From Mucilaginibacter phenanthrenivorans (GTDB lineage: Bacteria; Bacteroidota; Bacteroidia; Sphingobacteriales; Sphingobacteriaceae), in the NCBI RefSeq assembly GCF_024721155.1, contig NZ_JAHVAP010000009.1:1-64000 (forward strand): DNA of 64,000 nt, written 5' to 3'. A program made the translations under genes and the position numbers. The notes under the pieces are model-generated. The model was not told the origin of the DNA. It searched no databases and saw only the letters and a list, made by a program, of their open reading frames with translations. Shown here piece by piece: positions 35,890 to 45,112 of the stretch. Numbering within the stretch: the first letter of the stretch is position 1; every line of letters begins with the position of its first letter.

Positions 35890-36860
35890 GCGCAGATAAC
35901 GAAAATATGATGGATGATCTGCTGGTAAAATACCTGCTCGGTGAAGCCGATGCCGGCGAAAGCCGGGAGGCGGAGCTATGGATCAATCAAAATGAAGCCA
36001 ACAGGAAATATTATGCCGATTTTAAACTGATCTGGCAGGAAAGTGAGCGCATTGCATCGGTTAATCAACCTGATGAAGATGGAGCCTGGCTGCGCCTGCA
36101 AAACCGTATTGACAAAAATGATGAGCAACAAACGCCGGCTTTAAAACCTGTGCCGAAGTTTACATGGTTAAAAATTGCGGCATCGATACTGTTGATTAGC
36201 GTTGTTGGTTATTTTGCATACAATCAATACTATAGCACCAAAATCGCCAGCAATAACAGTACTGCGGCACTGACGCAAAATTTACCTGACGGCTCATCAG
36301 TAACATTAAATAACGGTTCGCAACTCATCTACCCAAATCATTTCCGCGGCAGCCATCGATTGGTACAATTGAGCGGGGAAGCGTTCTTCAAAATCACGCA
36401 CGATAAAACAAAACCCTTCATAATAAAAATAAATACTGCAACGGTTAGCGTGGTTGGTACGTCATTTAATGTAAGGAACATTAAAGGCAAAACAGAAGTG
36501 ATAGTTGAAACCGGTATTGTAAAAGTTAAGGCAAACGGCAAAGAGGTGCTGCTGCATCCGGGCCAAAAGGTAATTGCAGATGAACATACTGCCGATCTGG
36601 TGGTACAGGAAACCAGGGGCAGCCTTTATAATTATTACATGACAAACGCACTTGTCTGCGCCCAAACTCCCTTACATGAATTGGTCGATAAGCTGAACCA
36701 GGTTTATAACAGCCACATCCTGATCGACAATAAACAACTGGATAACTTGCCCATAACAACTACCTTTAAAGGACAATCGCTACAGCAAGTGTTAAACGTT
36801 ATTGCCGAAACCTTTAAAATAAAGGTTGAAAAAAGTGGCGATCAAATCCTCTTAAAATAG
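35886..36860 (+). CDS. FecR-family anti-sigma factor
   Basis: The 324-residue protein has a cytoplasmic N-terminal ~85 residues (LGEADAGESREAELW, WINQNEANRKYY), one TM near 95-115 (WLKIAASILLISVVGYFAY), then the FecR domain (~140-235: LPDGSSVTLNNGSQLIYPNH, VVGTSFNVR). The C-terminal DUF4974/STN-like part (~255-324) includes FKGQSLQQVLNVIAETFKIK. It should hold the preceding sigma factor inactive until a periplasmic signal arrives. It is followed 6 bp later by the STN-containing protein. Confidence 0.9.
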   Translation: MSADNENMMDDLLVKYLLGEADAGESREAELWINQNEANRKYYADFKLIWQESERIASVNQPDEDGAWLRLQNRIDKNDEQQTPALKPVPKFTWLKIAASILLISVVGYFAYNQYYSTKIASNNSTAALTQNLPDGSSVTLNNGSQLIYPNHFRGSHRLVQLSGEAFFKITHDKTKPFIIKINTATVSVVGTSFNVRNIKGKTEVIVETGIVKVKANGKEVLLHPGQKVIADEHTADLVVQETRGSLYNYYMTNALVCAQTPLHELVDKLNQVYNSHILIDNKQLDNLPITTTFKGQSLQQVLNVIAETFKIKVEKSGDQILLK

Positions 36861-36866
36861 CTGCAA

Positions 36867-38585
36867 ATGCGTTTCAAGGGATTGCTTATACTCCTGTTTT
36901 CCGTTGCATTGGCACCCTGCTTCGCGCAACCGGTACTAAATCGCTCCATCACCATGAATGTAAATGGCCAGCGACTCGGCAGCGTTTTGCAGCTGATGGA
37001 AGAACGGGGCAAATTCAACTTCAGTTATAACAGCAACCTGATTGCAAAGGATAGCCTGGTAAATATTCACGTAGCCAACCAAACCGTAAGGGAGGCGTTG
37101 AATCAACTATTGAGCAACCGGTTCGAGTATCGCGAGGCTGGAAACTATGTGATATTACGTTACGCTCCATACCAATTATCCCTTGTTACCGATAAATTTT
37201 TAAATGAAGACCAGGCGTGCACGGTAAGCGGTTATATTGTTAATGAGCGTAATGGTCAGAAACTGGAAAACGCCAGCGTTTATTGCGGCCGCACACTTGA
37301 ATCGGCTTTAACTGATGCCGGCGGCCATTTCGAGATCAGGGTAAAAAGCGAAAACCAGCCGGTAACCTTAACAGTAAGTAAGGAGAATTACCGGGATACA
37401 TCGGTTACTTTTTTATCGGATATTAAGGTTACAGATGTCAACCCAAAAACTAAAAGTAATAATTTTCATTACCAGGCCGGCGATTTATCAAAGTTGGAGG
37501 CAACCGGAGTTGGGAAACTGTTTGTATCGTCCAAACAAAAAATCCAGTCGCTAAACCTTGGCGGGCTTATAACGCAGGCGCCATTCCAGGCGTCGTTGGT
37601 GCCCGGCTTAAGCACCCATGGTTCATTGAGCGGGCAGGTGGTCAACGCCATTTCGCTTAACCTTATCGGTGGTTATAATGCCGGTGTGGATGGCACCGAA
37701 ATAGGCATCTTTAACCTTGATAAAAGCAATGTTAAATCATTTCAGTTGGGCGTACTATTCAACACCGTTGGCGGTTCTGTTGAAGGCGTACAGATCGGGG
37801 GTGTGTTTAATGAAGTACTAACCGACGTAAGCGCTTTCCAGTTTGGTGGCGCCTTCAATACTGTTAACGGCAATGTAAGTGGCGTTCAAATGGCTGTTGG
37901 ATTTAATGAATCAAATAAATTAGACGGCGTACAGGTTGCGGCGCTTAACATTGCCCATGGCAATGTGTCGGGTGTTCAGTTTGGAGAAATGAATATAGCC
38001 GAAAAGAAATTCGACGGGGTACAACTAAGTGGCTTATTCAACTACGCGCAGAATCTGAGGGGGATACAACTTGGCTTTATTAATGCGTCCGACACGTCTT
38101 CGGGCGTTAGCATCGGGTTTATTAATTTGGTACGAAATGGCTATCATAAACTTGTAGCAACCACTAACGAAACAACGGACCTTACCCTGCTGTACAAAAC
38201 AGGCACGCCATGGTTGTATAATGTGTTTATTGCAGGCGCAAACTTCTCCTCAAAAAATAAATTATTTGCTTATGGCTGGGGTTATGGCAATGAGCTTCCG
38301 GTATTTAAATTTCTTGCCTTTAATACTGAGGCTACAGTACGCTATTTAAACCAGGGTAATGGCAGGTACCTGAACCTGCTTTACCGGTTGGATGAAACCG
38401 TAAATATTAAGCTGAGCCGTTCGTTCAGTATTATGGCCGGGCCATCGCTTAATTTTTATTATACCGATCAAAAAAATCCGGTTAGCGGTTATGCCTTTGT
38501 TGCCAATCAAGCTAATCATCATCCAACAAATAATCCCAAATATTCCCGCTGGATAGGCTGGACAGTGGGGATCAGTATATTTTAG
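36867..38585 (+). CDS. STN-domain protein with carboxypeptidase-like and surface-repeat regions
   Basis: The 572-residue protein has a signal peptide (ending PCFAQ). Residues ~25-100 form an STN domain (VLQLMEERGKFNFSYNSNLI, REALNQLLSNRFEYR); ~115-180 form a CarboxypepD_reg-like domain (VSGYIVNERNGQKLENASVY). Residues ~275-425 hold seven or more ~20-residue repeats of the form GVQxGxxFN or GVQxAxxNIA, as in LA_2272-type surface repeat proteins. The C-terminus is strand-rich and ends IGWTVGISIF, consistent with an outer-membrane barrel. It occupies the slot where a TonB receptor normally follows FecI-FecR. It is convergent with the TetR gene, 3 bp away. Confidence 0.8.
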   Translation: MRFKGLLILLFSVALAPCFAQPVLNRSITMNVNGQRLGSVLQLMEERGKFNFSYNSNLIAKDSLVNIHVANQTVREALNQLLSNRFEYREAGNYVILRYAPYQLSLVTDKFLNEDQACTVSGYIVNERNGQKLENASVYCGRTLESALTDAGGHFEIRVKSENQPVTLTVSKENYRDTSVTFLSDIKVTDVNPKTKSNNFHYQAGDLSKLEATGVGKLFVSSKQKIQSLNLGGLITQAPFQASLVPGLSTHGSLSGQVVNAISLNLIGGYNAGVDGTEIGIFNLDKSNVKSFQLGVLFNTVGGSVEGVQIGGVFNEVLTDVSAFQFGGAFNTVNGNVSGVQMAVGFNESNKLDGVQVAALNIAHGNVSGVQFGEMNIAEKKFDGVQLSGLFNYAQNLRGIQLGFINASDTSSGVSIGFINLVRNGYHKLVATTNETTDLTLLYKTGTPWLYNVFIAGANFSSKNKLFAYGWGYGNELPVFKFLAFNTEATVRYLNQGNGRYLNLLYRLDETVNIKLSRSFSIMAGPSLNFYYTDQKNPVSGYAFVANQANHHPTNNPKYSRWIGWTVGISIF

Positions 38586-38588
38586 CAA

Positions 38589-39170
38589 TTATTTTAAAGC
38601 AGATAAAGCTATTTCGGCCATATCTTCCAACGTCTCTTTAGGCGTTCCTGAACGGGCCGCCACTTTTATGGCGGTGATGTTTCCAAAAATAAAACGGGCA
38701 TAGGTGCGTGCGTCGTTTTTCGTCGAGAACTGGCCATCATGCTGGCCTTTTTCTATTATTTTGGTTAGGGCATCTTCAACACTTTTGTTGTTTTTGTTTA
38801 CTATGTCGCCAATTTCGGCGTCTATCCCGGCAAGCTCAACGGCAGTGTTTACCATAAAGCAGCCTTTCAAAAACGTATCGTCCGCACTTTCCTGTATTAA
38901 GTCAGTAAAGATCTGCTTTAGTACCTTTTTTGCGTCATCAGCCTTGCCCAGCATGGCAATCATTGCATTGGTTTGCTTTAGCTGGTATTGCTTTAATGAT
39001 TTTGTGAAAAGCGTTTTTTTGTCGGTATAGGTATTGTAAAGGCTTGAACGATTTATACCTAATGCGTCAACCAAATCCTGTGCAGATGTGGCATGGTACC
39101 CCTTTTTCCAGAACAAGTTCACTGCCTTTTCAAGCAACTCATCTTCATCAAACTCTTTCGGACGTGCCAT
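38589..39170 (-). CDS. TetR/AcrR-family repressor
   Basis: The protein has 193 residues from ATG 39170 (MARPKEFDEDELLEKAV). The HTH is YHATSAQDLVDALGINRSSL then YNTYTDKKTLF. The C-terminal ligand domain has the YefM/YxaF-like pattern with GCFMVNTAVELAG, typical of TetR proteins that sense quinones or electrophiles. A 28-bp palindrome lies 24 bp upstream of its ATG, and two matching palindromes lie before the SDR gene, so it probably represses itself and the SDR. Upstream in-frame codons begin only with TTG. Confidence 0.88.
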   Translation of the reverse strand: MARPKEFDEDELLEKAVNLFWKKGYHATSAQDLVDALGINRSSLYNTYTDKKTLFTKSLKQYQLKQTNAMIAMLGKADDAKKVLKQIFTDLIQESADDTFLKGCFMVNTAVELAGIDAEIGDIVNKNNKSVEDALTKIIEKGQHDGQFSTKNDARTYARFIFGNITAIKVAARSGTPKETLEDMAEIALSALK

Positions 39171-39193
39171 AGTAATAATTTCAGACAAAACTA

Positions 39194-39221
39194 CTGATCT
39201 GAAACAATTGTTCCAGATCAG
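39194..39221. promoter_or_regulatory. TetR operator O1 between SDR and TetR genes
   Basis: CTGATCTGAAACA and TTGTTCCAGATCAG form a 28-bp inverted repeat with one mismatched pair. The core GAAACAATTGTTC matches O2 and O3. It lies 24 bp before the TetR ATG. Confidence 0.7.
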
Positions 39222-39232
39222 TATAAAAATGA

Positions 39233-39988
39233 TTAATATATAACAGCATTAACGGTAAGGCCGCCATCAACCGTAATTTCGGTACCGGTGATAAATGAGG
39301 CATCATCAGAAGCAAGGAATCTTACCACATTGGCAATCTCTTCCGGTTTACCAAAACGTTTAAGCAGGATCCTTTGCCCAAGCACAGTCCCAAAGCCATT
39401 CACTTCTTCTTCACTTAAACCAATCTTGCCATATAAAGGTGTAGCAACCGGACCGGGAGATACAGCGTTAACACGGATCTGACGAGGAGAAAGCTCACGT
39501 GCCAAAACCCTGTTTAATGAGATGATCGCAGCTTTGCTTGCCGAATAAACACCACTGTCGGGCATGCCCAACACTGCGTTTACAGAAGTGTTGAAGATAA
39601 CAGAAGCACCATCATTTAATATCGGGATGAATTTTTGAACGGTGAAATAAACGCCTTTTACATTAAGGTCCATTATGGTATCATAGTGTGATTCGGTAGC
39701 CGTTTCAACCGGGCTAAAATTAGCAACGCCTGCATTTAAAAATAACACGTCAACCTTACCGAATTTCTCCTTTACCTGGGCTACTAAATTATCTATTTGC
39801 TCAAGGCTCCCCTGATCGGACACTATACCGGTTACCCCAAGTTCTCCGGCAGCTTTTTCTACCGACGCTTTATTACGGCCTGTGATAATTACTTTAGCGC
39901 CTTGTGCGGCCAATTCTTTTGCTGATGCATAACCGATACCGCTATTACCACCTGTAACTACGGCAACTTTGTTTGTTAAGTTTATCAT
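39233..39988 (-). CDS. SDR-family oxidoreductase under TetR control
   Basis: The 251-residue classical SDR has VVTGGNSGIGYASA at residues ~10-23, LNAG near 85, Ser in IFNTSVNAVLG, YSASKAA as YxxxK, then VNAVSPGPVATPL and the C-terminal FITGTEITVDGGL. The family reduces ketones or aldehydes with NAD(P)H; electrophile or quinone reduction fits the TetR neighbour. Two operator palindromes lie 23 and 87 bp before its ATG. TetR follows in the same direction after 62 bp. Confidence 0.88.
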   Translation of the reverse strand: MINLTNKVAVVTGGNSGIGYASAKELAAQGAKVIITGRNKASVEKAAGELGVTGIVSDQGSLEQIDNLVAQVKEKFGKVDVLFLNAGVANFSPVETATESHYDTIMDLNVKGVYFTVQKFIPILNDGASVIFNTSVNAVLGMPDSGVYSASKAAIISLNRVLARELSPRQIRVNAVSPGPVATPLYGKIGLSEEEVNGFGTVLGQRILLKRFGKPEEIANVVRFLASDDASFITGTEITVDGGLTVNAVIY

Positions 39989-40010
39989 TTCAATTGTTGT
40001 TTAATTTATC

Positions 40011-40026
40011 TGAAACAATCGTTTCA
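40011..40026. promoter_or_regulatory. TetR operator O2 upstream of SDR
   Basis: TGAAACAATCGTTTCA, half-sites TGAAAC and GTTTCA, 23 bp before the SDR start codon. Confidence 0.7.
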
Positions 40027-40074
40027 AAATTATTTGTTGTTTTACTTTTGTTTTGATGGATCAAATGTAGACAT

Positions 40075-40094
40075 TTTGAAACGATCGTTTCAAA
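40075..40094. promoter_or_regulatory. TetR operator O3 upstream of SDR
   Basis: TTTGAAACGATCGTTTCAAA is a perfect 20-bp palindrome sharing the GAAACNATNGTTTC core with O1 and O2. Confidence 0.75.
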
Positions 40095-40164
40095 TAAAAA
40101 ATCTTTAATTACTTTGGGATGATAAATGAAAAAGTTCGTTGATGTGTTTACGGGTTTGTCGACC

Positions 40165-40479
40165 CTATTCCAAATGAAAAACCTTTTCCAACGGTACTAC
40201 TATAGGAGAGTTATCCGGGTTCACCTCCGAAATGTCTGCCATATAATCCCACCAGGTTCTCATTATAGGTTCTGCACTTAAATTTTGAGCAGCGGTTGTA
40301 CTGTCTAGTTTTTGAACAGCGAATAATATATTGGTTTCCTCATCGAAAAAGATGCTGTAGTCGCTGATGCCATTTGTCTTTAGTAGCTGCTGTAATTCGG
40401 GCCAGATCTCGTTGTGCCTTTTAAGATACTCATCTCTAAAGCCTGGTTTTAGCTTCATTTTAAAGGCAATTTTTTCCAT
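40165..40479 (-). CDS. rhaM: L-rhamnose mutarotase
   Basis: The 104-residue protein is the full length of RhaM. Family motifs include KPGFRDEYLKRHNEIWPEL (the His is catalytic in the family) and a C-terminal MRTWWDYMADISEVNPDN with the WW-MxD pattern. It interconverts alpha- and beta-L-rhamnose in the cytoplasm. It is the last gene of an operon behind the isomerase-family protein (19-bp gap) and the GH106 alpha-L-rhamnosidase, which would release the rhamnose. Confidence 0.9.
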   Translation of the reverse strand: MEKIAFKMKLKPGFRDEYLKRHNEIWPELQQLLKTNGISDYSIFFDEETNILFAVQKLDSTTAAQNLSAEPIMRTWWDYMADISEVNPDNSPIVVPLEKVFHLE

Positions 40480-40498
40480 TGTCGGGCTTAATAATTGG

Positions 40499-41938
40499 TT
40501 AACAAACCTTAATGTATTGAATCCCCAGCAGCTTTCCTAATTTTTCTATTTTCGAGGCAATATGGCCGCGCCCTACTGCACAATGGTGCGCCGGTCCGTA
40601 TGAGTTCCACGCTTCCACAAAGCCCCTCGCCCCTATCGGGAAACGGTAACGGCTATTGGTGTTACCTATCTCCAGTATCGGTCCCGCTACAGATTCCGCT
40701 TCAGCGACGAGCAATTGTAATTTACCATCTACTGTTTCAACAACTGAAAGCAAAGTAACCGGGCCATGCTTAACCGACATCTCGACGGATAACCCGTTGC
40801 CAACCTTGCCATGATATACCTGTAATGGTTTTACCTTTATTTTTCCTTCGGCAATCGCCGGGTGACAGGGTCCATCATGCCCCATCAATACAACGTCTTC
40901 TGTAAAGTCCATTGCATAATATTCGGTAAATGATCCGCCGGCACCAAAGCTGTCCATTATCTTCATGGCCTGGGCGTTCTTCACTTCGTACTCGCCAGCA
41001 ACCGGAATGTTATTGGCAGTAAGTAATGAGGTGCCCAAGATAACCGAAGTCATGGCATCTAAGTTCTGCGGGTTGCCTGTCCCTCTGTGGAAGTAGGCCA
41101 GCGAGCCAAGCTTGTGTTTTGCTACCAATTTATCAAGCGCAACGGAAGTAACAGCAGCACGCTTAATTTCGGCATCAGAACAATCGGGCTGTACGTCAAA
41201 CTGCTCATTAAATCTGTTGATCTTTTCTGTAATTTCTTCTTCTTTTACATCTTCCCTGATGCCTGAAAGCTCATCAACTTCAATGATCTCGATATGGCCG
41301 CCAAAGGTTGCCAGGTGAAGCGTAAGGTTTGAATAGATATCGAGCATCCCCCCATAATAACTCCCCATTACGCCAAGCCGGTTATAATACATGGTATGCG
41401 CTACCTTTGCCGCAGCAATCCATTCCTCAACCTCGTTCCAAACTGTAGGATCATTATGCAACATTCCGGTAATTTGGTAAAATGGAATCTTCGAACGGTT
41501 AAAAACGCTGGCAATCTCGGGCACCGGGCAAGCAGAACAAAAGGCAAGCCATTCGCCGGTCATGGCTCTGCGGTCTTCCATATTATTGAAAACCGTGTAA
41601 TCTATTGCAGCTTCCGGCACCAGGTTCAAAACAATCACGGGGACTTTGGCCCTGCTTACAACCGGCAAAACGGTGGACGAAAGCGCATAAGTTGTAACAT
41701 ATAAAAATATCAGGTCAACCTCTTCCCTGCGGAACCGGCTGCCCGATTCAAATGCTTTTTCGGGAGTGTCAACCAAACCCAGGTTTACTATTTCGGCACC
41801 GTAGCTTTTCAGTCGTTCGCCTACTACTTCAACGTAACCCGTAAGGCGCTGTTCCAGGCCCTCAAACTGTTCCCAGTAGGCCTGCAGGCCTATCCCAAAA
41901 AGGCCAACCTTTAACCCGGGTTTAAAACTATCTTCCAT
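40499..41938 (-). CDS. L-fucose/L-arabinose isomerase-family protein
   Basis: The 479-residue protein has an N-terminal Rossmann-like half (VGLFGIGLQAYWEQFEGLEQ, DLIFLYVTTYALSSTVLPVV) and a central metal/substrate region (LAYFHRGTGNP, AGEYEVKNAQAMKIMDSFGA). The C-terminal part has FTEYYAMDF, MGHDGPCHPAI and a beta-barrel tail. This is the fold of L-fucose and L-arabinose isomerases, which turn aldoses into ketoses with Mn2+. Since it sits between GH106 and RhaM, it may act on L-rhamnose or a related sugar; no canonical RhaA is visible. Gaps of 12 and 19 bp support one operon. Confidence 0.78.
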   Translation of the reverse strand: MEDSFKPGLKVGLFGIGLQAYWEQFEGLEQRLTGYVEVVGERLKSYGAEIVNLGLVDTPEKAFESGSRFRREEVDLIFLYVTTYALSSTVLPVVSRAKVPVIVLNLVPEAAIDYTVFNNMEDRRAMTGEWLAFCSACPVPEIASVFNRSKIPFYQITGMLHNDPTVWNEVEEWIAAAKVAHTMYYNRLGVMGSYYGGMLDIYSNLTLHLATFGGHIEIIEVDELSGIREDVKEEEITEKINRFNEQFDVQPDCSDAEIKRAAVTSVALDKLVAKHKLGSLAYFHRGTGNPQNLDAMTSVILGTSLLTANNIPVAGEYEVKNAQAMKIMDSFGAGGSFTEYYAMDFTEDVVLMGHDGPCHPAIAEGKIKVKPLQVYHGKVGNGLSVEMSVKHGPVTLLSVVETVDGKLQLLVAEAESVAGPILEIGNTNSRYRFPIGARGFVEAWNSYGPAHHCAVGRGHIASKIEKLGKLLGIQYIKVC

Positions 41939-41950
41939 TATTTATATTGG

Positions 41951-44900
41951 TTAACGTTTGCTATATTGTATGGTAACCGGCCCAACCAGCCCCGATTTTA
42001 ATAGCGGAGATTTCTCATCGTAAAAATTATAGGTGGCAAAAGTTAAGCGTTTGCTGTGGCGCGGCAAGCCCTTAACAATCCACTCGGGCCAGGTCTCATC
42101 TTTAATACCATCGTCGGGATATTTTGAGTCGCCCGTAAGCCGGTTTGGCCAGCGGTTGATAACTTCAATCTCCAGCTTATTATGCTTTTGCAAACCGGCG
42201 CTGGCAATATTCACCCGCCATGGCGCTGTCCACACAATGCCCAGGTCTTTACCATTAAGTTTTACCCTTGCCATATCGTGCACCTCACCCAGATCGAGGT
42301 ATATTGACGTTTTGCCTAAACTTACATTTTCCGGCAAATCAAACTCTTTCTTGTAAACCGCAGTGCCCGAATAATACTTTATCCCCTCTTCAGTCCTTTG
42401 AGTCCAGTCCTGCAACTTATCAAAAGCGATGTTTGCAGGCCCCCCCCACTTCGGATCAAATGATACCTCCCACGGACCATCCAGTGTACTCGTTGCGTTT
42501 ACCATCGGGAAGTTTTGCTGCGTTGATTTCGGTACGATATTTCTTTTTGCAAACACCACAAAAAAACTTTCATAAGCATCAAACTGCATCGGGATGGTTG
42601 TTTGTGTGCCGTTCACTTTATATTCCGGCAAATTCCTGATTTCTCCTGTTATAGCATTCCAAAGCTGTGGCGCTCCCTTAGTACTCCTAAAAATAGCATT
42701 TGTTTTTAGTGATCCATCGGTACGGTTGGATACAAAATATATATCCCAATCTGCAGAGGTTCGGTGTGTATACCTGAGTTGTCCATCAGTTTCGAAATCG
42801 GGTTTAACATCCATTGCTTTTAGCAGGGCAGCAGTAAGTTCATACTTAGGGTACAGGTTATCAATTTGTTCTTCAAGCTCGCCGCCCCAAATCACTTTTC
42901 CTTTGCCATAAGCATGGGTCGTTTGCTTGTCTGTTTGCAGGTTAGCGCCCCATATTGCTTTTGCTAACGCGATTACCTTATTATCACAAGCCGGGTAGCC
43001 AGATAAGCCCGGCGATTTTACCGGTGGTGCACCAACTACTACCGCACCGTCCTTAACCAACTGACCTATCTTTTGTAATAAATCTGGTGTCATTGTCTTT
43101 ACAGCGGGCAGCACCATGATCCGGTAACTTGCTCCGCCGGGGAAAACTATCCTGCCATTTTTCACAATTGCTTTATACAATTGTCCTGGCGCGCATCCGT
43201 CAAAATTATAACCCTTCCTGTCGGGGATAACTACATCACCGTCTATTGCCGAAAATGGCGGCCTGAAAACATGCGGAGACCCTTCGGGCGTGAGGTACAA
43301 AACATCGGCAACGGTATTGCCTTGTTGTAAAAGATAGGAGCAGCGCGACACATATTCATGATACGCGCCAACCATTGGCCACCAGGTTTGGTTACGGTCC
43401 CAATGAACACCGTAAGGGCCCATGGTCATCCCGGGCCTTAAAGAATCGGCCAATACCTGGTTTTGAAATGTATGGAAGGTAAACCGGTTGATGCCGTTTG
43501 CGAAGGCCCAGTCGCCCTGGTTTTTCATTGATCCGGGATACTGTTTCCAGCCCTCGTTATCCTGCGCGGTAAAGGTTTCTGCCGGAACCAATGATTTACC
43601 GTTTACGTGTGCAATTGAAGTCGCTTCAAAACAACTGAACGAAGAGTTAAAGCCCAATCCTTTGCTCCAAAATTCAGCCATTGGTACATCGGCAATATTA
43701 CCGAGTTCCAAATCAGCAGTTGGGTTCATATCATAAGGCTCAATAGATAACCCTAGTCCATTCCGGTGTCCGTATTTTTTTACTTGTCCGGCATGATATT
43801 CCAAGACCAATTCTTGTGATGTTTGGCGCAGATCCCACAAAAAGCGCTCGCTGATCTCCAGGCTTTCTACAACGTTGCCTGCATATACCGGGTAAAATGG
43901 CAAGGGATCATATCCTCTACGCTTTATAAATTCAGCGCGGAAATGTGAGGTCCAGTTTTGCGAGCCCATTTCCCAGCTGTCCATGTGCAGACGTTTCAGG
44001 CCACCTGCTTTTTTGCTATCCGGCTTACCGGTCTTCCTGATCAGGCGGCCAACATAATTATCCAGGTGTGCGTTTAAGGCAACCGTATCAAACTTATCCG
44101 ATTCGAAGCCTAAGCCGGGGACAGGCGCGGGGCGGGTAATAGCACCGTTATTGCGTTTTCCAAATCTCACAATCGTCCAATTGCCTGGAGGCACCTTCCA
44201 GCTCAGTGTTCCGTCTTTTTGCAATTTATTGGTAAGATCAATTATTTTATTTTTGTGGATGATAGCTTCCGGCGGCAACTGCTCGTATACAGGCAACGAT
44301 GGTAAATACTGCTTCACGTCCTTTACCGACGAGTACGGTGCGCGGTAGTATAAAGCCTTTTCATCAATATCTTCGATTTTTTTATTCGCAGTTGGCGTTG
44401 GATAGGCCAATACTGCAACATCTTCATAAAAATCATTCCATTGCTTTTTTAGCTCCGGGGTAAAAGCACCTTCGCCAAAGTAAGGTTTCATTGGGGCCGG
44501 TATGGGCAGAGTGATTTTTTGATCGCTGCCGCCTTGTATGTTTATAGCGCTTGAAACCAAGTGCTGCATGGATTGATTTGCCGGCACCCAGGGCCCGCCG
44601 CTACCGGTCCATCCGGGTCCTATTCCTAAAGTTATCTCAATACCAAGTCGTTCAGATTCCTTAACCGCGTGCTTAAAAAGTTCCTGCCATTCATCACTCA
44701 AAAAATCAACTTTACCACGCGGGATACCAACGTTTACTTCAAGGAATATCAAATTACCAATACCAGCCTTTTTCATGGCTTCCAGATCCTTTGTAATGGA
44801 TGCGGCTGTCATGTTACCATCCATAAAGTACCAGTATACACCCGGCTTTGCGCTGGCAGGAGGATTAAGAAACCCCTTTTTTAAATTGACAAGCTGCGCA

Positions 44901-44983
44901 AATGCAAATTCTGCGGTGCACATATAAGAGCCAATTAAAAAGGCGGCCATAAAAAGCCGGAGCCATAATTTGTTGTAATGCAT
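41951..44983 (-). CDS. Glycoside hydrolase family 106-like alpha-L-rhamnosidase
   Basis: The 1010-residue protein is the usual length of GH106. It has a signal peptide ending near AEFAFAQ. The N-terminal barrel has the family hallmark YWYFMDGNMTAASITKDLEA, MKKAGIGNLIFLEVN and ITLGIGPGWTGSGGPWV; further in are LHMDSWEMGSQNW and EFIKRRGYDPLPFYPVYAGN. The C-terminal third is a beta-sandwich (YLDLGEVHDMARVKLNGKDL). It would release L-rhamnose from rhamnogalacturonan or plant glycosides in the periplasm. It is the first gene of the rhamnose operon, with a -7-like box at 45003-45010. Confidence 0.85.
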   Translation of the reverse strand: MHYNKLWLRLFMAAFLIGSYMCTAEFAFAQLVNLKKGFLNPPASAKPGVYWYFMDGNMTAASITKDLEAMKKAGIGNLIFLEVNVGIPRGKVDFLSDEWQELFKHAVKESERLGIEITLGIGPGWTGSGGPWVPANQSMQHLVSSAINIQGGSDQKITLPIPAPMKPYFGEGAFTPELKKQWNDFYEDVAVLAYPTPTANKKIEDIDEKALYYRAPYSSVKDVKQYLPSLPVYEQLPPEAIIHKNKIIDLTNKLQKDGTLSWKVPPGNWTIVRFGKRNNGAITRPAPVPGLGFESDKFDTVALNAHLDNYVGRLIRKTGKPDSKKAGGLKRLHMDSWEMGSQNWTSHFRAEFIKRRGYDPLPFYPVYAGNVVESLEISERFLWDLRQTSQELVLEYHAGQVKKYGHRNGLGLSIEPYDMNPTADLELGNIADVPMAEFWSKGLGFNSSFSCFEATSIAHVNGKSLVPAETFTAQDNEGWKQYPGSMKNQGDWAFANGINRFTFHTFQNQVLADSLRPGMTMGPYGVHWDRNQTWWPMVGAYHEYVSRCSYLLQQGNTVADVLYLTPEGSPHVFRPPFSAIDGDVVIPDRKGYNFDGCAPGQLYKAIVKNGRIVFPGGASYRIMVLPAVKTMTPDLLQKIGQLVKDGAVVVGAPPVKSPGLSGYPACDNKVIALAKAIWGANLQTDKQTTHAYGKGKVIWGGELEEQIDNLYPKYELTAALLKAMDVKPDFETDGQLRYTHRTSADWDIYFVSNRTDGSLKTNAIFRSTKGAPQLWNAITGEIRNLPEYKVNGTQTTIPMQFDAYESFFVVFAKRNIVPKSTQQNFPMVNATSTLDGPWEVSFDPKWGGPANIAFDKLQDWTQRTEEGIKYYSGTAVYKKEFDLPENVSLGKTSIYLDLGEVHDMARVKLNGKDLGIVWTAPWRVNIASAGLQKHNKLEIEVINRWPNRLTGDSKYPDDGIKDETWPEWIVKGLPRHSKRLTFATYNFYDEKSPLLKSGLVGPVTIQYSKR

Positions 44984-45002
44984 GGTTTAAAAACAGGATA
45001 TA

Positions 45003-45010
45003 CAAATCTA
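45003..45010 (-). promoter_or_regulatory. Candidate -7 box of the GH106 operon
   Basis: TAGATTTG on the minus strand, 20 bp before the GH106 start; identical to the box before the GH30 gene. Confidence 0.45.
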
Positions 45011-45112
45011 TTTCAATACCATTCCACTTGTATAGCTAATTTGATATTTGTTTTATAGTTTTTGATATGCTTTTGTAAGCTTCTTATTCCATTCGTGGAG
45101 CTTAATTACCGC

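Noticed and set aside
39171..39188. TTG-initiated extension of the TetR protein
   Set aside because: ATG 39170 (MARPKEF) is the usual TetR start, and the TTG is not supported.
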